NCBI RefSeq assembly: GCF_003086295.3
Contig: NC_092055.1
Location: 122,422,984-122,486,983 of the forward strand
DNA length: 64,000 bases
DNA from: Arachis hypogaea
Lineage: Eukaryota > Streptophyta > Magnoliopsida > Fabales > Fabaceae
Direction of reading: 5' to 3'
Shown: positions 37,327-47,099 of the stretch, piece after piece
How positions within the stretch are numbered: position 1 is the stretch's first letter
Layout: the number at the start of each line of letters is the position of its first letter
The notes under the pieces: generated by a model
Databases searched by the model: none
Told to the model about the DNA's origin: nothing
What the model saw: the letters and a program-made list of their open reading frames with translations, nothing else
Position numbers and translations under genes: made by a program

Positions 37327-37410
37327 CTCAGTTTTAAAAAACAAACGCAACCTAACTTCTTTGACGTGGAGCTCACTAATTGGAGTACCAGTTGACATAT
37401 TAATTTATTG

Positions 37411-37557
37411 GAAAGTTTTTAGGTATACCGATACATTGGTATTTCCGTAAATTTTAATCGTTGATCTTAATTATATATATTATATATTTTTAATAATTAA
37501 GAACAACTGTTAAAAATCTCTAAAACACCAATGTACCAATACACTTAAAAATTTTTC
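37411..37557. mobile_element. MITE-like inverted repeat, 147 bp
   Basis: The left arm GAAAGTTTTTAGGTATACCG, then ATACATTGGTATTT, pairs with the right arm AACACCAATGTACCAATACA, then CTTAAAAATTTTTC. The centre is AT-rich. No TSD was fixed and there is no coding capacity. Confidence 0.65.
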
Positions 37558-37867
37558 TAATCTATTTTGGTAATTTACTCTACAATAAAGCTCCACATAT
37601 ATAAATAATTTAACCAACTAAGTCCAACCAAGTCTCTTAGATTCACATGCTTCTTTTTCATGCCTTCTTCTTCTTCTTCTTCTTTCAAATTCTTCAAATT
37701 CACACACGCATATTCTTCTTTATTCCTGATGCTACGTCTTCTTCTTCTACTACTTTTTTTCATTATTTTTCAATTTCGTTACCTTCATCACCAACAATAC
37801 CTCCTCCTCCTCCTCCTTTTCTTATTGGAATTTCTTCTCCTCCTTCCTTTTCATCCTTCTCCTCCTC

Positions 37868-37872
<5 letters not shown>

Positions 37873-37898
<26 letters not shown>

Positions 37899-37917
37899 GT
37901 CGTCGTCGTCGTCGTTA
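37873..37917. repeat. compound microsatellite (CAT)n(CGT)n
   Basis: A run of CAT/ATC repeats switches to CGT repeats with no interruption, about 45 bp in all. It is likely length-variable. Confidence 0.85.
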
Positions 37918-38096
37918 TTGTCATTGTCTTCTTCTAATACGTATCGTCATTATTGTTATCATTATCATCGAATTTTTGCCATATTGATGACATTGTCTGA
38001 TTCAAAATTAATTTGGATGTATTTTTGTTCAAAATTGACTTAGTCTGTGCTTGTTTTGAAATGAGTTTGTTTGTGTATCGTCATCATTAAATAATT

Positions 38097-39240
38097 TTGG
38101 TTCATTCAGAATTTAATTTTCGATTCATTTGTGAATTAACTGAGGTTCACTTGATACTGCTGTTAAGTATTGACCAAATTTTTTATTCCTTAAGAAATTT
38201 CGGTTCATTTCTTAGTTTAATTTATGTTCATTTGGTTTCGTTTCGCTTGAATTTGCTAAACTTGTTCATGTGTAGTTGTTTAGTTAGTTTTTGTTCAAAT
38301 CTGAACTAATTTCGGTTCATTTGTGAATTAAATGAGGTTCACTTAATGCTGTTGTTAAGTATTGACCAAATGTTTTATTTCTTAAGAAATTTCGATTCAT
38401 TTTTTAGTTTAATTTAGGTTCATTTGGTTTCATTTTACTTGAATTTGCTGAACTTGTTCACATGTGGTTGTTTAGTTAGTTTTTGTTCAAATCTGTATTA
38501 ATTTCGATTCATTTGTAAATTAATTGAGGTTCGATTCATTTGTGAATTAATTGAGGTTCACTTGATGCTGCTGTTAAGTATTGACCAATTTTTTTATTCC
38601 TTAAGAAATTTCGGTTCATTCTTAGTTTAATTTAGGTTCATTTAGTTTCGTTTCACTTGAATTTGCTGAACTTGTTCATGTGTGATTTTTTAGTTAGTTT
38701 TTGTTCAAATTTGAACTAATTTCGGTTCATTTGTAAATTAACTGATGTTCACTTAATGCTGCTGTTAAGTATTGGCCAAATGTTTTATTTCTTAAGAAAT
38801 TTCGGTTCATTTCTTAGTTTAATTTAGGTTCATTTGGTTTTGTTTTACTTGAATTTGCTGAACTTATTCATGTGTGGTTGTTTAGTTAGTTTTTGTTCAA
38901 ATCTGAACTAATTTTGGTTCATTTGTCAATTAATTGAGGTTCACTTGATGCTACTGTTAAGTATTGACCAAATTTTTTATTTCTTAAGAAATTGCGATTC
39001 ATTTTTCAGTTTAATTGGTTTCATTTCACTTGAATTTGCTGAACTTGTTCATGTGTGGTTGTTTAGTTTGTTTTATTTAAATCTGAACTAATTTCGGTTC
39101 ATTTGTTAATTAATTGAGGTTCACTTGATGCTGCTGTTAAGTATTGACCAAATTTTTTGTTCCTTAAAAAATTTTGATTCATTTCTCAATTTAATTTTGG
39201 TTTATTTATGAGTGAATTGAGGTGCATTTAGTCTCGTTGT
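38097..39240. repeat. minisatellite, about six copies of a unit of roughly 190 bp
   Basis: The word TGAGGTTCACTTGATGCTGC (or a variant) recurs at about 38141, 38333, 38552, 38743, 38935 and 39115, a spacing of about 180-192 bp with one longer unit of 219 bp. The longer unit carries an extra 28-bp TTGAGGTTCGATTCATTTG-type duplication. Each unit also holds AAGTATTGACCAAATTTTTT, CTTAAGAAATTTCGGTTCAT and CTTGTTCATGTGTGGTTGTT. Copies differ by scattered substitutions. No conserved ORF runs through the units. Confidence 0.85.
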
Positions 39241-39730
39241 TATGCAAATTCAAAATTCCTTCTCCTCATCTTCTATTACTCTTTTTTTTTTAATTTTTTC
39301 TTCTTTATCTTCTTCTTATTTTATTTTGTCATAATTCTTCTTGTTTCACTCTCTTGAGAGGAATAAAATAAAAAAAAAAGAGAAGAAAAATCAAACAAAA
39401 AAAAGAAAAAAAATATATAATGCTGCAGAATTATAAAGGAAAGGAGGAGAAAAAGAAAAAAAATGGAATAACAACAGCAACAACAAAAAAATAACGATGG
39501 GAAAAAACACGCGAAGAGAAAGGAACGCAAAAAAAAAAGGAAGAAGGAGGAGGAGAAGAAGGAGAAAAAGGAAGAGAAGGAGAAACGCAAAGAAGAAGAC
39601 GGCGACAATGATAACATAAAGCCCCAACATAAATGATTTGGTTGAAAGAATGGCGTGTACACTTATAATTACGATCTTTTGGTGAGAATAATTTTTATGA
39701 TTAAACTTAGATTACAGTAATACTTGAGTT

Positions 39731-41164
39731 CAATGTTGTCAGAACCGGACCGACCCGGCCGGTCGGACCGGAAAACCGATGAACCGGTGTTATAACCGGT
39801 CCGGGCGAGACATATAACCGGACAAGGAATCAAACCGAAATGACCCGGATTGAACCGGCCGGGTTTAATAAGAACCGGAGAACTGGCGGGTTTCATTTAA
39901 CTTGGGCCGGTTCGAACCTTTTTTTTTTCCTTTTTGCTGGAAACGACGTCGTTTCCTAATAAAAATTAAAAAAAAATAATAAAAAGAGCTGCTGCTGAAA
40001 CTAACCCTAGCCTCCATCCGTCTCATACCCTCATTCACTGCATCCATCCCCTGTTTCCCCCTTTCCCTTCCCAAACGGTTACTTTGGCCATGAGAGCTGA
40101 CAGCCGAGAGATAGAGAGTCTGCTACTCTGCTTCAGTTCGTCACCGGCGCGGAGACCCAGCAGCCAGCAGCCAGCAGCTTCAGCCAGAGTTCGTGCGCCA
40201 CTCACCACCGTGAAGAAGCAGTCGCCTCCTCGTCGCCTACTGCCTCCAGGTCGTCAGTCGTGAGTCGCCACCTCCTGTCTCCCTCTTCTCTGCTCTGCTC
40301 GTCCCTCCATCCCTCCAGGGTCCAGCCGTCCAGCCGTCCAGGTATGTAGTTTTAATTTTTTCATTTTTTGAAGTTAATTTTCAATAAGTTATTACTAAAC
40401 GACTACTGAATACTGATAGTTAGAAACTTAGAATTAATTGATTATTGTAGATTGATTATGTATGCTGGTTTCTGTTTGATTTCTGTTAGAATTTACCCAA
40501 ATTGGTTGTTCACATATGTTTGATACTTTGATTTCTGTTTGATTTTTGTATGTTGGCAATACTTCCACATGTTTTTCTGTTTGATTTTTGTATGTTGCCA
40601 TTACTTTCACATGTTTTTCTGTTTGATTTAGTACTGATAGTCAGAATTAATTGATTATTGTAGATTGATTCTGTATGTTGGCAGATGAGAACATGAATAT
40701 TGTTTGGTGTGTGGAAAACAGGTGACTTGATAGTATGTCCAGAAGGAACAACTTGTAGGGAGCCATATCTATTAAGATTCAGCTCATTGTTTGCTGAGTT
40801 GCTGATGAAATAGTTTCTGTGGCTATGAATGCTCATGTCAGCATGTTCTATGGGACCACAGCGGCAGGCTTAAAGTGTTTGGACCCATCTTCTTCTTCAT
40901 GAATCCTTGGCCATGTTACCACATTCACATTATGTTTATTTTCGTATTACTACTTATTTTTAGGATTTGAGACTTAATGTTTATTAAAATACTATTGAAG
41001 ATATGTTTTTTAACTGTTAATTTTTAAGTTTTTAGCTATTTTATACGTTTTACTTATGTGGGACCGGGTTAACCGGTTCAATCAGTGACCCACCGATTGA
41101 ACCAGTAACCCAATGACCCAGTAACCTGACAGGTTCGATCACCGGTTCGGTTCTGACAACTATG
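39731..41164. mobile_element. hAT-type non-autonomous element (1.43 kb)
   Basis: The left end CAATGTTGTCAGAACCGG and the inverted right end CATAGTTGTCAGAACCGAAC form the TIR. The 8-bp TSD CTTGAGTT is at 39723-39730 and 41165-41172. The ends are full of AACCGG/CCGGTT motifs, usual for this legume hAT group (from memory). The interior keeps a gene-like 5' region (C-rich leader at 40000-40345, possible donor CAGGTATGTAG at about 40339) and a short right part, but no transposase. It looks like an internal-deletion derivative. Its right end is 157 bp before the F-box start codon. Confidence 0.8.
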
Positions 41165-41321
41165 CTTGAGTTGCGTAGCAATCTGTTTACTCTAACCACT
41201 AGGGAACATAAGAAAATAACCAAGCACCGAACCACAGGCTGCTTTCACCCATTAATCAAAACATTGGAATGAGATTAGTCGCATAACTGCAGACGATTTG
41301 ACAGAAAGAGGAATCAAAAGA

Positions 41322-42401
41322 ATGATGAAGCTAGGGGACGACGAACTCAGCTTAATCCTGAGCCATCTCCAAGACCCCCATGATAGAACCTCCTTCTCGG
41401 AAGTCTGCAAGCGCTTCCTCACAATACACGCTCTCACACGAACCTCCATTCGTCTCATCGAACCAGATTCCCTCCATTCTCTTCTCCCGAGGTTCCCCAA
41501 CCTCACCCACTTCCACTGCTCCGCCCCTCTCTCCGACAATAACCTCCTTTTCATCTCAAAAACATGTCCCAACCTCAAAACTCTCAACCTCTCCTTTCGT
41601 CCCTCCTCCCTCCACCGCCGCACCTTCCGCCACTTCTCCCACCGCGCCATTTCCTCCATCGCTTCTCGATGCCGCCTCTTGTCCGCGGTTTCACTCCGTC
41701 GGAGAACCGGTGTTGCTGATGCTGGTGTCGCCGCGATCTGCGCCGCTTCGAACCACCACCTGAGACACCTAGACCTGGGGCGGTGCTCCCTCGTGGGAGA
41801 CGGCGCGCTTGAGGCGATCGGGCGCTTGAATTCTCTCCAAGTTTTGAACTTGGAGGGTTGTTCGTTGGTTACGGATCTTGGGTTAGGGTTTTTAGCTTCT
41901 GGGCCATTGACCAAAACTCTCAAAGTTTTGGTTCTTGTGGAGTGCGATAGAATCACCGACACTGGGGTTTCCAATTTGAAAAGTTTTTCCTCTCTGGAGG
42001 AGCTGAATCTTGCGGAGTGTGGGCCCAAGGTGACGGATGTTGGTTGCGTGGCGGTTTTCGAGGCGGTTACTGGGCTGAAAAAGGTGAATTTGTCATGGCT
42101 TGTGAACGTTACTGATGCTGCGGTGGTTGCGATGGCGGAGCACGGGCAGAAGCTGGTGGCGGTGAACTTGACAGGGTGTGAGTTGGTGAGTGGGGTTGGG
42201 ATTAAGGCATTTGAGGGACATGGATGTTTGGAGTCTCTGGTGATCCCTGGTTGCCACTACACAAGTGCCAGTGATTTAGAATGTGCGGTTCTTGGATGCA
42301 AATCTTTGAAGTATGTGGAGCTTGATAAGGGGCTTATGTTTTGGTTGCCATTGGACACACAGGAGAAAATTTCTAGGTTCTGTGACTTAGGTTGGAGCTG
42401 A
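41322..42401 (+). CDS. F-box/LRR-repeat protein
   Basis: Intact single-exon ORF of 359 codons. F-box proteins are substrate receptors of SCF (Skp1-Cullin-F-box) ubiquitin ligases and select targets for ubiquitination; the LRRs usually bind the substrate. Residues about 4-45 form the F-box (LGDDELSLILSHLQDPHDRT, then FSEVCKRFLTI). Residues about 60-345 are leucine-rich repeats of the Cys-containing type, for example LQVLNLEGCSLVTDLGLGFL, LKVLVLVECDRITDTGVSNL, LEELNLAECGPKVTDVGCVA and LVAVNLTGCELVSGVGIKAF. The chosen ATG is at 41322; a second ATG follows at once (MMKLGDD). An upstream in-frame TTG at 41298 is not a likely start. No signal peptide or membrane segment is seen. Substrate and exact orthologue are unknown. 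No TATA box is clear in the 150 bp between the hAT element and the ATG. The 5' half is C-rich and the 3' half G/T-rich on the coding strand. Confidence 0.9.
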   Translation: MMKLGDDELSLILSHLQDPHDRTSFSEVCKRFLTIHALTRTSIRLIEPDSLHSLLPRFPNLTHFHCSAPLSDNNLLFISKTCPNLKTLNLSFRPSSLHRRTFRHFSHRAISSIASRCRLLSAVSLRRRTGVADAGVAAICAASNHHLRHLDLGRCSLVGDGALEAIGRLNSLQVLNLEGCSLVTDLGLGFLASGPLTKTLKVLVLVECDRITDTGVSNLKSFSSLEELNLAECGPKVTDVGCVAVFEAVTGLKKVNLSWLVNVTDAAVVAMAEHGQKLVAVNLTGCELVSGVGIKAFEGHGCLESLVIPGCHYTSASDLECAVLGCKSLKYVELDKGLMFWLPLDTQEKISRFCDLGWS

Positions 42402-43199
42402 ATATGTCTCTTGGCATGCCTAATGCCTTAGATGATACAGTGGTTTTAAATTGTGATTGTAGTAGTCGCTCTGTGATGCTCAAAATTGCGGAAAATCTGG
42501 CATAAAAGGGCAGCATTTGTCCCTGCAATGTTGCGGTAAAACCATGGGTGTTGAATGTCCAATAGTGTGGTCTTTTGCTGCTAGAGAGTTTAGAAATAGC
42601 TCTTGAAAATGGCTGTCCACATTATGATTTTGTACGACAATTTAGTGCTTTTTATGATTCTAGTTCAAAATATGATTTTGATTTTGATCCCCCAAAGTTT
42701 AAACCAGATATGCTAGTAATAACTTAGATTATTATTAAGAGTGGTTGTTACTTTTTAATTATTGAGTATTTTGATTAACTGGTTTTGTTTGTAGAAATGT
42801 TCACACTTTACAATCAAAATGCTCAACAGATTTTTCAGTTTAAACTTTGAAAGATCTTTTCCCCCTGTCCTTTGTCTATGGCAAGTAAAAGAAGTAAAAA
42901 CACTCAAGGAGATAGTTGGAGATGAAGTACAAAGGTGACAAAATTAAGAGCTGTGGCCTATGCTATATGAGACGGACTTGTATATATAGTACCTGTATTT
43001 ATGTGGAGAAAAACTGGATTCATAGTCTGGTAGAGGCAATGTAATATATCAGATTGAGGATTCTCCTGTCAAAAGTGTCAAGGTAATTGATTGTATGAAG
43101 TGAAGAAAAATTATTAGAATTTGAAATGCTTGTCTTCTACCTTCTTGTTGCTCTGAAAATCAAGGCCCCACTTTGTATCAACAATTATCGAGTTATTCG
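42402..43199. other. downstream flank of the F-box gene, probable 3' UTR and intergenic DNA
   Basis: No further ORF or splice-linked exon is recognised. The first few hundred bases follow the gene directly and probably hold its 3' UTR; no canonical AATAAA was found close to the stop. No repeat boundary was identified. Confidence 0.4.
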
Positions 43200-44610
43200 A
43201 GTCTCAAAATGGTCTTTAAAATTTCAATTACTTCAATTTGACTCCTGAATTTTCATTCCGTAACTCACATTAGCTTCTCATATTATTTCGGTTAACACTG
43301 GACTGACGTGACCTGCTAACTCACATTAGCTTCTCATAGGTAGTGTTACTTGTCAGAACAACATTCGGATAAACAAAGGGATAACGCGTCTGTTAGTAAC
43401 CATTTGGCAAAATAAAGGAGGATGATGCGTCTGATAGTGACACGTGGCATATTGACATATTGACATAAACGGTAGGTACCATGTGATATAACACGATTTG
43501 TCATATTTTAGTTATGTGTCACGTATCATAATATGATTTGTCTATTGTGTTATTAGTATGTTATCTTTTTAAGTGATTAAAATATGTATTTTTTTAATGA
43601 ATAATGTTATATATCCAAATCCAAATTTTTTTTATAAATTAAAGTTCAACTAAGTTAAATAATAATACTTGAAATAATGTTAATCATAATTAATTTTTAT
43701 TATGTTAAACCAATTTAGTTAGACTTTGTTAAATAAAAAATTTGGATGTATAGCATTATGTTTTTTTTTTATTTTGGTCTAACTTATGCTTATTACCATC
43801 AATACTAATTAATTAATAAAAAGATTATTTATATAAAATTATTACAAAATAATTTGTTTGAAAAATATGTAAAGAAAATGATTAAATTTACTTCTTTTAT
43901 AAACATTTAATAATTTTTTGTTGTTCTTATTTTTACCACTCTTTCAAATTCATTATCAAAATCAAACTCTCACGTCATAAATCGTATATATTGTTGGAAT
44001 TGGAAAACCGTTTAATACAGAAAGGAAAAAAAAATATTAAATCATCTTTCATCATCAGCTCTTATTTCATATTTTAAATTTTTTGAAATAGTTTTTTATA
44101 TTATGTAACAAGAATTTTATTTAATTTACATGTGAAAAAGTAGATGAAAAATTTGAAAATTTAAAAAATATTAATAACTTTGAGTTTATAAAATAAAAAT
44201 AAAAAAATATTTCAGAGGCTAATTTAATTTGATTTTTTAATTTTAGAGACTAAAATGAATTATGAGGTAATTTGTATCATTTCAAATAATAATATACTAA
44301 TGATATGTTAATAAATTATATTATAATATATAGTACTATTATTTATGTCAAACATATCATGTGTCATTAACAGATATATCATTTTTTCATTTTATATAGT
44401 CAAATCTTGTTCTGACACGTAATACTGACCGACACGTAACATTGACTGTTTATATCAATATACTATATTACCACGATATTAATAAAAATGATTTGAGAGG
44501 CTAACATGAACATGAGTTATAAATTAAAAATTCAAATATCAAATTAAAGTAACTAAAATTTTAAAAGTCAATTTAAAATTTTAGGTAAATTTTAAAAATT
44601 AATTTAAATA
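43200..44610. mobile_element. non-coding element with long inverted repeats (about 1.4 kb)
   Basis: The left arm (43215-43285: TTTAAAATTTCAATTACTTC, then AATTTGACTCCTGAATTTTC, then GTAACTCACATTAGCTTCTC) is repeated in reverse complement on the right (about 44492-44575: GAGAGGCTAACATGAACATG, then AGTTATAAATTAAAAATTCA, then TCAAATTAAAGTAACTAAAA). The interior has GACACGTGGCAT and GACACGTAACATTGAC-like words on both arms and is otherwise AT-rich. Long TIRs suggest a Mutator-like non-autonomous element or a large foldback element. Exact ends and TSD were not found. Confidence 0.55.
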
Positions 44611-45149
44611 TTATACCATCACTTAACTTTAGAATGAAGAGAAAGGGGAGTTGCATGAATATATCTATTTATTTGTTATGTCAGCCAAATATTCTGATTT
44701 ATCTTTCTAAACTTGTGATATTTACAAGTCTAATGTCAAAATAAAATTTAAGAAATTAATCCACTGTGCTATGAATTATGATGAATAAGTTCTCCGAAAA
44801 TTTTTTTTCAAGATACTCTAGTTATATATATTTATATACTCAAAATAATCATTTAAATAAATAATTTTTTTATTAAAAATAATAACTAGAAAAACCCTAC
44901 CTGTGGAAATAAGAGTTACAATCTCGCAACAAAATTTAACATTAACAAAGTTTTTTTCTATTAAATGAGATCAGTTATACCATATTATAAAATTCAATTA
45001 TATTTCATACATATTAATAAAATAAAAAAATAAAAAATAAGTTTAAATTAAAATTAAAAACAATAAAATCTTAAAAAAATCTAACATAAAATTACAAAAT
45101 AGCATGATCATCAAGTTCTTAATAAAATTAAAATAACATAAACAAAGAT
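44611..45149. other. AT-rich intergenic stretch
   Basis: No gene or repeat boundary is recognised. It leads into the LTR of the gypsy element, whose exact 5' edge is unclear. Confidence 0.35.
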
Positions 45150-45644
45150 ATTTATACTCTGGTCCAAAAATTTAACCAGGCTCAAAACGAATAAGGGCCA
45201 ATTAAGAGGTCTGGTTTAGTCCACATCTACCCAACTTTATAGAGGTCGGATGCAGCGATATGAGTCTGACTCTACTTATCCAAATAAATAACCGACTCCT
45301 AAGATATCTCCCATTCATCTAAAATGGAGATCTCAACGACTTCCTTGAAAAAAGAGAACGGTCACCCACCAACAAAGATGGAACTAGTTTAAAAGGTGGT
45401 TATCAATTTTACTATAAATACACTGACACCTTGAGGTATATTCAGGACCCAATCTACTAAAAACCTGCTCAAAACCCTTGCTAACTTAAACATTGGAGTC
45501 CCTTGTATGTACCACTCCCACCTCTTTACAAACAACTCGGAAGGTTTCATCTTTGTTGGAGAAGACGTCGGATAGACCTTTCAAAGGTGTTTAGACCTCA
45601 CGTTCAAGCCCTAAAGCAACCAGTTTTAAGTAACCTTCGGAACA
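45150..45644 (+). repeat. 5' LTR (3' part) of the gypsy element
   Basis: It ends in CTTCGGAACA directly before the PBS. A TATA box (TATAAATA, 45413-45420) lies about 230 bp from the LTR end. The start is not fixed because no TG plus TSD could be identified; the matching 3' LTR is outside the window. Confidence 0.6.
45413..45420 (+). promoter_or_regulatory. TATA box of the gypsy LTR
   Basis: TATAAATA in the context ACTATAAATACACTGAC, a typical plant LTR core promoter, with transcription expected about 30 bp downstream. Confidence 0.6.
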
Positions 45645-45645
45645 T

Positions 45646-45663
45646 TGGCACCGTTGCCGGGGA
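45646..45663 (+). promoter_or_regulatory. primer-binding site, tRNA-Asp type
   Basis: TGGCACCGTTGCCGGGGA matches the complement of the plant tRNA-Asp 3' end (TGGCGCCGTTGCCGGGGA) with one mismatch. It begins one base after the LTR end. Confidence 0.8.
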
Positions 45664-45683
45664 CCTAAAAGTCTACACCCAAC

Positions 45684-45858
45684 AATGGTGGATGATCAGC
45701 CCGAAGACAGATATACGGCATCTGAATCTGAACTGGAATACCATAATGACGACTGTGCGCTCGTGATCCCACCAAAACAAGATAGAGCAGGTAGCCCTAA
45801 TGGGGAAGGGAACGTTAGGAAGCCCTTAACCCGGGAAAATTCTTTCAGAAATACACCC
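45684..45858 (+). pseudogene. gypsy gag N-terminus, cut by insertion
   Basis: It starts ATG 45684 (MVDDQPEDRYTASESELEYH), an acidic N-terminal leader. The frame is interrupted at the CACCC target site and the gag text continues at 60568. Confidence 0.65.
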
Positions 45859-47099
45859 TGTAAACCCCATGAAATTAATAAATAATTATCCAATAAATTA
45901 ATTATTATTCAAAGAAATTAAAAAAATTAATTTTTATAATTTAGAGGGGTAGAAATATTAAAAATACGAATTTTGACAATAATTTTAAAGATTTTGGTCC
46001 AAAACATAGCCAACAGGCCGAACTGGTTGAACCGAACTCGAATCGTGCCCAAGGCCCAACTTATTAAGCCCAAAGAACAAGCTTTCCTCCTCATTTCAGC
46101 ACTGAATTTACGTAGAAGGAGAAAGATTAGCGTAAAAACCCGTAACCCTCACCTCCGAAATTCAATCGCCCATAACTTTCAATGCGGAGTTCCAATTGAC
46201 AAGTCGTCAGTGGCCACGTGTTCGTCTCGCAATTCTCTTCAATTATATCTGAATAAAGTGGTAAGAAATTAGCATTTCTCTCCCAGTTCTCCCTCCTCAA
46301 TTTCATGATTTTAGGGTTTGGGTATTGAGGAATTGAATGATTTTGATGGTTTAGGTGAACTTTAGCAGCGGATAATCACTGAGTTTTGTCTAATAGATCT
46401 ATGGCAAAGGTAAGAAACTGTTAAACCCTTGTGAATCGTTGAATTAGTGAACCCTATGATGATTATAGTGATATTGTTTGAATTAGATTGTGTTCTTGTT
46501 GATTTGGAGTTTAATTGAACGGTTTGAAATGTAATATGGGTAATTAAGTTTGAGGAATTGATGTTTGGAAGCTTGGAGCTTGTGAAAAGAGAGATTTTTT
46601 AGGTGTTCCGAGTTTAGGGAGGAGTCAGCCAAGATATGGTTTTAGAAAAGATTTAATATTGGAATTAGTTTGATTTTGAAATAATTTGCTATTGGAAATG
46701 ATTTGAATGACTGAGAGCTGTTTGGTTTGGTGGTTGGGACCCTTGAAGGGTGGCAGAAGTTTGAGTTTTAGAGGAGATGCTGTTGAAATTTTTATAAAAA
46801 TTAGAAGCATGGTTTGGGGTGATTATTTAGAAAGAATTGGTTTTAAGGATTATATCTTTTAAATTTGATTTGTTTAGAAAAGAAAGAATTATGTTTTAAG
46901 TCTAAATTATTGATGAATGAATGGGAGGTATGATAATGAGAAATGATGATAGTAATAATGATGAATTTGAGATTCAATGAGATAAGAAATGATGATGATA
47001 ATGAATTTAAAAGTATACGAGAATTGCAAAAAAAATTGAGACAAATTGTTGATCCTTTGTACGTAAGATGTGACAGGGCACTTTAACTCCCCAAGTTCC

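Larger units (their letters stand above)
24912..37352. mobile_element. PIF/Harbinger-like non-autonomous element split by the copia element
   Basis: The ends are GGTTGCGTTTAGAAAAAAGA and TTTTTAAAACAAACGCAACC-like (AACAAACGCAACC at the right edge). The left text GACTAAGAGACAGAG also pairs with the inverted right text CTAGTCTCAG, giving TIRs of about 36 bp. The TSD TAA is at 24909-24911 and 37353-37355, matching the TWA target of the superfamily. The copia element occupies 25976-37326 plus one TSD copy. The element was therefore about 1.08 kb before that insertion. No transposase is recognisable in it. Confidence 0.75.
37560..39722. repeat. complex repeat: pyrimidine-rich block, minisatellite, purine-rich block
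   Basis: On the plus strand, 37645-37960 is CTT/CTC-rich (including TTCTTCTTCTTCTTC and CCTCCTCCTCCTCCT), 38097-39240 is a minisatellite, and 39360-39605 is GAA/GGA-rich (AGAAGGAGGAGGAGAAGAAG). The outer blocks are complementary in composition. Sequence near both ends shares AAAGCYCCAACATANAA in the same orientation (37589 and 39619). This could be one large non-autonomous element, but I could not fix termini or a TSD. The long ORFs reported in either strand here are low-complexity and not genes. Confidence 0.5.

Noticed and set aside
37647..38043. Ser-rich ORFs across the CTT/CTC and microsatellite block
   Set aside because: They only translate low-complexity trinucleotide repeats.
38097..39240. 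CRISPR-like array
   Set aside because: Units of about 190 bp are contiguous tandem copies without unique spacers, in plant DNA.
39321..39662. Phe/Ser-rich ORFs on the minus strand over the purine-rich block
   Set aside because: The same low-complexity effect; no conserved text.
41298..41321. Upstream start of the F-box ORF at 41298
   Set aside because: The codon there is TTG; the first ATG in frame is 41322, which sits directly before the F-box motif.
41252..42028. 258-codon ORF on the minus strand over the F-box gene
   Set aside because: It is the antisense shadow of the F-box CDS and encodes Arg/Ser/Trp-rich text without a domain.
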